Assembly: GCA_000310025.1 (NCBI GenBank)
Contig: FN649745.1
Coordinates: forward strand, 1,024,884 to 1,088,883
Length of the DNA: 64,000 nt
Reading direction: 5' to 3'
DNA from: Ectocarpus siliculosus
Lineage: Eukaryota; Sar; Phaeophyceae; Ectocarpales; Ectocarpaceae
A program made the translations under genes and the position numbers. Positions 46,033 to 56,600 of this stretch are shown piece by piece. The notes beneath the pieces are model-generated. The model did not search any database and had not been told where the DNA came from. It was given only the letters and a program-made list of their open reading frames with translations. The first letter of the stretch is position 1. Each line of letters opens with the position of its first letter.

Positions 46033-47023
46033 GAGATTTCATATGGCGGAGCAGCAAATGTGATAGTTTCAGATGTATAAGGACAGCACGGGAAGGCTGG
46101 TGCGACGACTACACACCAACCACTACCAAGAAGAACAAGACAGGACTACCTGGACAACAACGACAAGGAAAGACATCACAAACAAGACAGGACTACCTGG
46201 AAAACAACGACATACAAGACCGACAAGACCAAGGAGGTGTACTTCCTGGACGACAACAACAACAACAATAACAACAGCGTCATCATCGAAGACGTCTGGA
46301 GACACAACAACGGCTTAATTGCTACACTGGAGAAGGAGACGGGATGAGAAGGAAAGTAATGACATATGAAATAGTTATACCGAACATCAGTAACGTAGAG
46401 AAGAGTGAATTTTGTGAAAGTATAGTGAATCCCGGGCATGGACATCACAGACATGATGTGTGCTTCACGGTCATTCTGTCTACATAGAAGAATGAACGGT
46501 TTTACGAATAGGTGTATGTGATACTTCGTATGAGGTGTGATTCTGGTAAGGTAAAATAATTGGCCAGATGAAAGAGAAATGCTGTGATAGAGGTATGTGT
46601 TTACGTACGTGCTAAGAGCGTTGAGGTACAGTAGTATGCGACGAATGAAAGGTTTACTATGGTCATTCAACCGTAGTCAATGTATTTCACTATTATTGTA
46701 GAAACAGTTAAACGCAGTTGTTTTTTAGTTGAGCAAACTTGGGGACGAAATTCTGATCTTTGTTCACTGAATGCGGGGAGAGAATAAGAAGATAAGGAGA
46801 AGAAAATAAGGACGATTATTTTTTGGAGCAGGATAGCAGCTGAACAGGCAGTTGTTGAAGCATGAGTAACGCGCGTACCGTTATACAAATTATGGGGGCG
46901 TGTGTAATGTAAGAGTACTGAATTGAAGTAGGTGCGTAAAAGACTTGCAGGATTTATGCAGTAGATTTAGAACAACACTGGGGTTGTTGAAGTGCACGTA
47001 ACATTGCATCCATCATGGGGGCG
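46033..47023 (+). other. Retrotransposon 3' untranslated region and polypurine tract
   Basis: About 1 kb between the RT stop and the 3' LTR has no coding match. ATGGGGGCG at 47,015-47,023 directly before the LTR is a plausible polypurine tract; a similar TTATGGGGGCGTG occurs near 46,892. Confidence 0.6.
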
Positions 47024-47435
47024 TGTTGAAATACAGCGCATCACTGCTGTAGGATGTGTGTAGTAGAATAGATGCAGCTGTATGATTGCTGTATGCAATG
47101 ATACGTACATGCGGTGTGATATGTGACGTTTGGTAAAACGTAACATGTATGACGAGTTCTAGCGAGGAACTCACGAATGAATTGATGGTTGAGCAGAGGA
47201 TTGTAATTGTAGCGAGATCACGAGGTGTTGCGAGCCCCACCGGGTTCACTCCCCAACTATCCCTCACCATCTCACCTCTGCAACTGAGCTAGGCTCCGGT
47301 GCCACCGGCAGGCAATAATGAAAGTCCCATTGAGGCAACAATGATACTAACTAAGGTCTCGACGACTACACACAGGCTTAACCGCCTGCAGACACGACCC
47401 TTGGGTAAAGGGCACCTCGACGACACATTTCTACA
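47024..47435 (+). repeat. 3' LTR
   Basis: 412 bp, same ends and sequence as the 5' LTR. Flanks (TGCGC before the element, CTTGG after it) do not form a 5-bp target duplication. Confidence 0.93.
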
Positions 47436-47917
47436 CTTGGGTTGTCACTTTTCTGCGTCCCTGGTTTGGGACGAGGTTGAATTGCTTCAACGGGGTCGTT
47501 GTTGACTGGCGCCTCAGGGCCGGAGTGGACAACAGAGCGGCCATGTGCTTGGAACATAAAAAAAAAATTCTGGCTATGTGACCCGTGGAGAGCGCAATAC
47601 AAAAAGACATATCAAAGTCTACTGCTGTACCACACGAAGGGCAAGAGATTTGCCTCTTGCTCGGATTCCTCTCAAGCACAATATGCATACTAGTCTAGAG
47701 TCAACGATGTACCAAGGCAGCGATTTTGTGCCGGAAAAAAAAGAGGACTTTGCACATTTTAGCAGAACACAACTGCATGCCCCACGTATTCCGTAGTCTG
47801 TAGGGGGTGATATGTTGTGTGGGTATCGTATATCTACCCTAAGGTGGGAGGGCTGGAAACTGGAAACACATCTCTGGACCATGGCAGAGCTCAGTAAAGG
47901 TAAAGGTCCTACGTGTA

Positions 47918-48133
47918 GGTTGCGTGAGATACCACACCCCCTGTATCGATTTTCAAGGCTCGATTACCCCACAACGAAGAGGATGTCGAAATCAAAGGAC
48001 ACGTTTTCCGAAAGCTCTCGACGAGACGGTTCCAACGCCGCCATTTTCGGCACCGCCACTGCTGTGTGGAGTAATCGGAAATCGGGCTTTGGAAATCGGT
48101 CCACGGGGTGTGATATCCTATGCACGTGCAACC
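47918..48133. mobile_element. MITE copy B with TA target duplication
   Basis: This 216-bp element has imperfect terminal inverted repeats: GGTTGCGTGAGATACCACAC at the left, and the complement of the right end GGTTGCACGTGCATAGGATA continuing TCACACCCC. It is flanked on both sides by TA, the target of Tc1/mariner-type transposases. The interior is related to the copy at 14746. No ORF. Confidence 0.75.
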
Positions 48134-50901
48134 TATGCATACGGTACGCAGGAATAGTTACGTGTCGTCTGACCGGCACTGAGAGAGCCGGCCAACAAGA
48201 GCGGCGCATGGCCACAAACGCACACCATCGGCTTACCAGATCTGTGACACGGATGACTACCGTGGCTTCAGCGCTCCCCTGCGGAAACAACGATTTTGAA
48301 CGAGGTGCGCGGGGGTGATACGTCATTCGCGTGTTCCTCCTGCGGTCTGCATGTACTAAATATAACCTCAGCAACAAGTTCTCTCCGTAGGTTTCGCGGA
48401 GAATCTACATTGTAGACGGCTTCCGGATACAATATATGACGGGCTTGATTCCTCGCTATCGTGTTGCCTGATGCCCAACCAAACGCGAGGGCTGTACCAG
48501 GAAGGTCGGCTGTGGCCTTGCGTCGGGCCGAAACAAAACTTCAAATATATAGGTCTACCTGCCCTGCAGCAGCAGCAGCAGCCGGGCGCATGATCTCCGT
48601 CGGGCCTGTGCGAAGAAAATGGTACGCCGCGGCCCCATCGCCAGAGGTAGCAGCAGTGTCTTCGCCAGCACTACTGGCTCTCACAGATGTTATCGGCATG
48701 GCGACACCGCACTGACGAGTCGCGTTGGGCGTGGAGCAAGCCTATGTTGGCGTGTTGTGTGGCCAAAAAAGGGGGCCGGTATCGGTGCTGGGTACCAACT
48801 TTGCAGTGACAAACCTTGCGGAGCCACTGCAGTTGCATCCATTTGAATAACACCACGCAACACAGACCAGTGAATCTCATTGAGCGGATAAGTGCCCCCG
48901 AAATATGCACCTCGGTACACGTAGGATCGAGCTCCATTCAAACGTGGCACAGGGATCCATGGATCCATTCATTTGAAGCATACAAGTGTTTTGGTCATGC
49001 GATTTCTGTGGAAACCCGCGGGCAGGCGGTGAAAAACCGTTACAACCGTCGTCAACGATCCTGACCAAAACCCGACAGTACTGCCAACCGCTAACCCGCC
49101 GACACAATTTCGTTTTCTTTCCATCAGGTGAACACAACGCTTCTCGTCATTTCGGCATAGTTGTTGATACGACCGGGAAGTCAGACAGCGTACACTCATA
49201 ACCATGCCGAGAACGTCCAGACGTACTGTGGCGAATAAATGAGAAAAGATGATCGGGTCTGGAGGAAGCATGGTCGGGCCAACGGAGGTAGGTGTGTTTT
49301 TGGGGGCCTTTTTGCCGATTCTCGGAAAAACGAACTCTGGGATTCATTGCCGTTAGGTTACGTCTTACTTTCTTCGTAGACCGTGGCCCCATAGCGACGC
49401 ACGCACGCTACAATCCCGTGCTTTGTAGATGCGGCAAAGGTGTACATCATCAGCAAGTCTACAGTACACATCATCATCGTCAGTCAGTACAACATCATCA
49501 CGTACAGCAATCGATACAAACGGAACCGCACTGCCATAATTTGGGACTTCATTTGGTTTTGTTCATGTTTTCGTATGCTGCCATTAGGAAGGACATGTGT
49601 CGCAACCTTTGCTGCAAGGCGTTGTGCCGGACCCGACGTTCACGTGAGGCCTGTGCTCGGTTCGGCAAGCAATTGTATGTAGCCTCTGCAAGATGTCCCT
49701 TGTCATCCATGAACCAAAGGATGGACGTTGGCCAATCTCACCGTCTCTGGTCTGGCCCAAAGGTCGTTTTTCGGGTTAATAGCTGTGGGATCGTTGCAAT
49801 CTTCACGTCAAAATCCAATCTTGCGCATGTCCACAACCTTTCCTCTTCCCCACTCGACGTGCATACTGCTGCTGCTGTCTCTCGCCCATATGCCCAACGC
49901 AAGGATCTCTTTGTTTTCCAGCCATCGATGAACTGCGCTTGTAACTACTGGCAGAGTCCCCTGTGCTGGATTAAGGACCCGAGTACAGTATAGACGATGG
50001 TTTCTAACGTTCCGACGACCCTTTTTTGGGGATGTCTCCAAGTAATATTGTTCTTGATACATTGACAACTCCCATCGGCCTGACCTCTACCCAATACCAC
50101 CTCAAGCAAAAGCTTCCAATCATCAGAAGCTTGTATATTCCATACAGTCGCTACAAACGAATCCCGAAAAAATTACTGTACTTCATTAGTTGCCTGAACT
50201 TATCATTAACGGACTTCCGTTTATTTCGTGGTGGACCTTGTCCTGGTCTTGTACAGGTACCGGACATGACAGTATGAAGAAGTAGCCTGTGGCCACCGAA
50301 GGTAGTCGTTCCTCGAAAAGTACGGCAGAAGGCGTATGCGACGAGGCCAGAAAAGGTTTTAGTATGAAGAGAACAACCCCGTAACTGTGCACATAATTGA
50401 TTTTGCCCCCGTTACCCGACTATCAAATGCAAGCAGTCAACCGTGACACGACCCCGGGCAATGGGGCTGATGCCGTCCCTGGGCAACCGCTTAGAACTAG
50501 CGGCCAGAGCTATTCTCGACGGAATCAAGAGGTGAGGGTCTGGTTCTTCCCGATAGACTGACGTGGGACGGAAAGGGTACCCTTAAGCAGGAAGCAGGTC
50601 GTACGTTGTCAGTGTTGATTATCCAGCGTGACACACAGCTATGCACACTTGGGGGAACATAATCGAGGTGTTTTTCCGGGACAGTATTGACGACCCAGTT
50701 GAACAATGCCGACATTCGTGTCTTTGTAGTAGCAACAACCAAGCTGATTTTGAACGAATTCCATACAAACATATCTACATGTATATCTCAAGCGTTCCCC
50801 CCTGTTGCGCCCCTGCGTGCTCGTCCGGTTTTTCCTCGTTCCGGACATGTAATAACCCAAACAACCATAGCCTTACCAGCAAGCTTTTCGTGCAAGCTGC
50901 G
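48134..50901. other. No gene recognised
   Basis: The longest ORF (49,292-49,993, +) has a His/Gln/Ser-rich segment made by CATCATCATC-type DNA and no family resemblance. Splice-site-bounded coding stretches were not evident. Confidence 0.4.
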
Positions 50902-52926
50902 ATGCCTCTGGTGCTGATCGACTGCAAAGAGTCAGATTTCCGCGGACTAACAATGTCTGACGGCACCAGCAACGGCCCGCGGCTCAGGATGCACCCGCCA
51001 ATGCGGCCAGAGGCAATCGTGCAGCGGTGGTCTAACCGCCAGATCCACACCAAGCGTACGGTTGGGCAGCTCCTGCACGTGGCACAGACACTCGCACCCT
51101 CACGGCGCCTCGCGATCCAGCGCGCAATTGCGGTAATCCGCCGCGAAGGCTGTTTGCGGAGAATCGGAAGCGAGAGCGCGTTGGTGCGACTGGTGTCAAG
51201 GTTGTGGGAGGTCATGTTGGAGAGTGGCGGTAGCAGCACGAATGACTGCCGGGATGCGATGGGGAAACAGCTCATGGGCAGTGTTCTTGCCAAGACCGCG
51301 AATCAGGAACCGGCGGGTAAGAATTCGTCTAGACAAAAGAAGGTCGAGATCGAGGGGAGCGACGGTTGTAGCAAGGCCAACCGGGCAGCTAAAGGAACCT
51401 TGGAGAAGAATGGCCGCATCCGTGGCAGCAGTAGCTCCTGCGGTGAGGCCACACGGCGGACGAAGGCACGCGGTAGTGGGTCAAGTCTGCGGCGAGTGGC
51501 AGACCAAGGCGGAAGCGACGGTAGCGCCAACAGCGACGCGATAATGCGTGGAACGTTCGGGGCGAGCAACACTGGCCTTGGCACACGCAGCTCCGGTGAC
51601 AAGGAGGAGCAGAGGGAGACAACAGAGATTCATCTGAAGGAGGAGGCAGGACAGCAAGGTCTAAAAGTAACGATGGTTACGCCAGAGCAGAACCAGCAGC
51701 AGAAGATTGGCGTGAGCGAAAACTTCGGTGGTAGGGTAGAGAACGGTTCGGCCTTTGGGGAGGTGACGGGTGACGCGATGAGCCGCTAGAAGACCGAGTA
51801 TAAGACGAGGGAAGAGGTCAGACCAGAACCGGCCAAGGAGAACAGGAGCACTGCTGCGACCTCCCCACGTGCGCGACGCACCTCCGCAAGCTCCTCAAGA
51901 TGCATGCGCGGCGTCCAGCGGACGGTGGCGGCGGCGGCGGCGGCGGCGCGACGACCGGCGCCTGGAGCAGCGGTGGTCACAACGACAGCCGCGGCAGCTA
52001 CCCCGGGAAACAAGCTGGGCGCAGAGTTTAGTCTGAGCGGTACTATTAGCGGTTTAGCAGAGAACCATGATACCATGGAGGAGCTCGGCATGCCGAGCGT
52101 GGCGGGGGAGGGAGGGAGGGAAAACAAGGAGTCCGAGGACGAGAAGAGTTGTGCGAATGCCGCCTTTCCTGAACAGGCTACTGACAAGCCTGCGCGTTCG
52201 GACGAGGGAGAAGGGGAAGATCTTCACAGCATTGAGAATCCGGGAGGACTCCACGCCGAGGGTGCGGGGGGGGGAACCGGTGGTCGGGTGAATAGCGGTT
52301 TGCCCGTTGGGGAGGTGACGGGTGCTGTAATGAGCCGCCAGAAGACCGAGTATCGGACGAGGGTAAAGGTCCGGCCAGAACGGGCCGAGGAGAACAGGAG
52401 CGCTGCCGCGGCCGGGAAACAACAGGCAGCGCATAGACACCTTCTGGATGCGGAGGTCAGCCTGGGCGGGATCAGAGGTTTGGCAGAGAACCGTGATACG
52501 AGGGAGGAACTCGGTGTGCGGAGCTTCGGGGAGAAGGGGGGCAAGAGGAGCAACTTGTACGAAGACGAGGAGAAATGTTCGGATACCGACTTGCCTGAAC
52601 AAACGACTGCAAACCCTGCGGCCTTGAGAGAGGGAGCAGGTGAAGATCTCCACAGCGTCGAGGAAACGGGGGGGCTTCTCTCAAAGAGCGAGGGGGGGGG
52701 AGCCGACGAACGGGGGGAGTTAGCGGCGTTAAGGCGACGGGTGATAGCGCTCCAGGCGACCGCATTTGAAGAGACGACGAAGAGACTGGAGGCGGAGGAG
52801 ACCGCGCTGAGTTTGAGAGACCTTCTGAGGACAACCGTGGAGTTCTACGAAGCACAGATAGCCCACGTGAGATGCGTCGTTGAGCGCAAGCACCACTCTT
52901 GTGTGCAGATGATGCCGTGTGGTTAG
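50902..52926 (+). CDS. Repetitive ORF of unknown function, interrupted by one TAG
   Basis: No family recognised. Reading from ATG 50,902 (MPLVLIDCKESDF), a helical basic segment (residues ~35-100, RRLAIQRAIAVIRREGC) is followed by Ser/Gly/Lys-rich sequence. Two diverged copies of a module come next (TEY.TR..VRPE, then GLAENRDTREELG, then GEDLHS.E..GG), and a C-terminal coiled coil (ALRRRVIALQATAFEETTKR) ends at TAG 52,924. The frame has one stop, TAG at 51,787; the equivalent position in the second module (52,336) is CAG. Without that stop it would be 674 residues. It lies 685 bp upstream of the kinase gene on the same strand and could be a separate gene or part of it. Confidence 0.5.
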
Positions 52927-53610
52927 AACAGGGCGCATAGCACCCAGGCACAGTGTGCAACGTTCTTCGAAAATACCAGGGTAAGTAGCAAGGATTAATG
53001 AAACCTCTGCAGGTGAAGCGGCAACTTAGCGGGCGAGGTCCGATGCCCGCCACAGAACACGGCTGATGCTGCTCCTCAATTCGCCCCGGTGTGGTAATTT
53101 CATTCCTTCACCCGTCTCACCTTTTTCTCGTCTTTACCCCCGATCGTTGGCCCCTAGTTTATGGCGCGATGCCCGCGTATAGCTAAAGACGGTGACAACC
53201 ACCCGGGCGGTGCTATGGAGGAGACTTTGCTGCTCAGAGATGAATCCAGCTGGTACGTACCCTTCAGCACCACGATTGTCTCCAAGCCATACATAGCATG
53301 TGTACATTGTATAAAACGCACAAAGGCCGCTGTTATACCCGGGTCAAACCATCCGTCGCGCTGCGTGCTCGCAGAGGGATACATGTACAAGAAAATATTG
53401 TTTTCCCCTTGCCTTCTTGTGACGAGTGTTTAGCAGTAGGTTTGTTTCTGTTGACCCGTACAAGCATTCACAGCGCTGCACCGACTGGAAAATAATACAG
53501 GGGGTTATACGCATGTTCACCGTTCCGCATTGTGCACAAACCCCGACACATGCCGACATATGACAAGAGCCAGTATCACCAAAACCGTGCACATATGTGA
53601 AACTAGGCTC

Positions 53611-56600
53611 ATGATTTACCGCGGAACAACCAACAACAAGCCAGTCTTCGGTTCCTCGCTGTGGTTTGAACTTAGGTTGGAAAATTCCGCAGATGTGGAC
53701 TTGCTGTCCGGGTACGACTACACGACAGGTGCCGAGACTGTTTTTGTCACCACGACCACCTCCACCAGCGGCGGTGGAGAGGGTGAGAGAGAGGAGGGGG
53801 GAGAGCTCCCAGGACACCCCGTGCAAACCGGAAAAGGCAGCACCAGCACCAGCACCGTCGTTGTGTGTTTCGAGGGCGAACAAGAGGAAATTGCGGCGTT
53901 GAAGATTTTCGAGGAAGAAGAGCGCGGGAAGGCAGGTGAGGAGCAAGACACGGGGGTGGTGCACACGAACGTTTCGGAGGAAGAGAAGGAGGAGGAAGAG
54001 AAGGAGGGGGAAGAGAAGGAGGAGGAGAAGGAGGAGAAGGAGGTGGTGGCATCGGGTGATGGTGTAGGTGCTGTTCCGAACAGCGTCTTGCCTTCCGAGT
54101 CGGGGGGCGGCATCTCTGAGGATTCCGGACCGAGATCAACCGACGCGTCCTCCGGGCTGAGCGGGAAGGGCATTGAAGTGTTCCACTCTTCTCCGACTAC
54201 GGTCTCGCACGATCATGAGGTCCTCGGGAACGAAAAGCGAATCGTCGAGGGTGCGGCACAGCAGAACATCGCGACGGAGAGGGGGGACGTCTTGGGCAAC
54301 CGGAGTGGTCCGCTACAGGACGTCTCGTTTCTGTCCGGCAACATCCACAGCGAGATCGGCGACGGCGAAACACAGGCTACGAAGAAGAACACAGCTGAGA
54401 AGGAGAGATATGATCTAGAGGAGTGTGGCTCACACAAGCGCAGTGCAAGGTCAAGGAACCCCTTGGCAGCCTGGAGCAACGCCGAGCGAAGAGTTAGCAT
54501 CCACCGCGAGATCGGAGCCGGTGAAAAACAGGTGACGAAGAAAAGCACAGCTGAGAAGGAGGGACATGAACTAGCGGGGTGTGGCCCACACAAGCGCAGT
54601 GCAAGGCCAAGGAACCCTTTGCTAGCATGGAGCAACGCCGAGCGTAGCGTTAGCATTCACCGCGAGATCGGCGACAGCGAAACACAGGCGACGAAGAAAG
54701 ACACAGCTGAGAAGGCGAGGAATGAACTAGCGGGGTGTGGCTCACACAAGTGCAGCGTTAGGCCAAGGAACCCCTTGCTAGCATGGAGCAACGCCGAGCG
54801 TAGCGTTAGCGTGCTCGGCGGCCGACACGATGCGCTGCAGGGGTCTCCCGACCAGGCAACCTCTAGCTTTGCCAATACTTCTCGTCGCACGGAGGAGCGG
54901 GACACAACCGACAGCGATCAGGGTGGCGGTGGTGATGTGACCCAATCAACGTTGCCAGAGGTAATCGCGGGAGAAGGCTGCGATCTTGTGCAGGAGGACA
55001 GTGGTGTCGGTGCCAACACGCCGCGACCCCTGGCGATAGGTAACTCTGACAAGTCTGAGCTTCAAAGCGAGAAGGGGACGGAGCAGCAGCGGCAGCCAGA
55101 GGATGGGAGCCGTTTGCGGGCTCGGCGAGTGGGCAAGCTTAACGCCCTGGCCCTCGTCCTCAGGGAAGCCGAGGACGCCATCTGCGCAGGAGAGCGCGGT
55201 GGCCAGGATGACCGCGGTAGCGGCGGCAGCGTTGTAGACAAGCATAGAGCACAAGCGTCGCTTTCCCCGGTGGCCGATGACCAATCCGGGAGGCAGACAG
55301 CGGAAGAGGTTAAGGCGGGCGACGGAGACGCCCTCGCCCTCGATATGCTGTCTGAGGCCATTCTGGGAGGCGATTTCAACCGGGATTTCTCGTACAAGCA
55401 GCGGCGAGAGGCCGAGCTTCAGCAGGGGGGCGTGGCATTCTTGGCGGACATTACCGAGGCGGAGGACGCGGGGCTCATCCAGATGGGCGAGGTAGTCGGA
55501 CGGGGGGGCTACGGCGTGGTGTGCGAGGTGACGATCGTCGAGAGGAGAAAACGCGCCGCCGCCCTCCGGTACACTGCGGGAAGGGAGCTCGTACTGAAGG
55601 GACCTCTGCAGGTTTGCGTGTGGAATTTAACCCTCTCTTGTGTCCCGCACTCCCTCAACCAAAGCTTCTGTCTTTCCCCGCCGAATATTTGATAGCAGAG
55701 CTCTGTCTCGCAGGGATGCCCAAAGACTTCTATCGTTCTTCGCGCGGGCGCAATAGACGGGAATACAATAAATAATTAAACCATCAATTCCGAAGCCAAC
55801 TAGCCGGTAAGAGGGGTTCAATGTCAGTTCATGACGAAGAATACTCGAACCAGTTTACTGAGATGTTCGGGTCGGGTGAGAGGTGTGTGTCAACGCCTTC
55901 TTTCTTCGGCGTCGACGACATCGGAGTTTGGGTCAAAAGCGGCACCTACCTGTTGTCTTGCTTCCCGGCTTGTTTGTTCCGTTCATGATGCGCGTCACTC
56001 GGCTTTGTCCATTGTTGGGAGGTGTAAATCATTCGGTTCGTTTGCGGCGCGACATCATTCACAGGGATCAGCGCTCGACTTTGACGACAGCTACCTCAAC
56101 GAGATACGGATTCTGCAGAGGTATGTACCACGTTTGCTCTGAAGGCTACTGGTCACACTTCACACTTCAGCTGGTGTTGATTATTGAGATAGCAGACACT
56201 ACCTATCCGTGCACATAGCACCAATAGTCAACAGATACAATGTCGGCGGTTTCCTTCTTTCGTCACTGTCGGCATCTGGTTTTACCTGTGCTTCCTTTAC
56301 CAGCTGGCCGTCACATTTCGACATGGTGATTCAGTTGAAGTTAATACTTATCTTGCCCCTGCCGTCCTCTCAAACGCCCGGCCGTATCGGCTCTTCCTTA
56401 GGTTCAGCGTCAAGGCGCACCCCAACCTCTTGAGCGCCGTTTCAGTGAGCGAGAGAAACCGTCACATCGTGATGGTGAGGATGGCCGGCGACCTCAATGA
56501 ATTGCTTGGTAACCCGAAGCTGATGCGAAGGATGCCCAAGGCTAGGCTAATGAGGTAGGCGGGCGAACATGAAAATGCCTATTTTCTATTCTACCGTAGG

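Larger units (their letters stand above)
39606..47435 (+). mobile_element. Ty1/copia LTR retrotransposon, integrase-deleted
   Basis: This 7.8-kb element runs between two 412-bp LTRs. Order: 5' LTR, ~1.7-kb leader with four tandem repeats, gag, protease, a short linker, reverse transcriptase/RNase H, ~1-kb 3' untranslated part, purine-rich ATGGGGGCG and the 3' LTR. Protease before RT with RNase H last is the copia arrangement, but the ~400-residue integrase that should lie between protease and RT is absent. In-frame stops occur at 43,262 and 44,200 and a frame change near 44,038. Identical LTRs imply recent insertion, so enzymes may have been supplied in trans. Confidence 0.93.

Noticed and set aside
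39606..47435. Endogenous virus with an envelope gene
   Set aside because: RNase H type, YVDD RT, single CCHC Gag and domain order are Ty1/copia; no envelope-like ORF follows RT.
49292..49993. 233-codon plus-strand ORF
   Set aside because: His/Gln-rich part comes from simple sequence DNA and the rest resembles nothing; no supporting splice sites.
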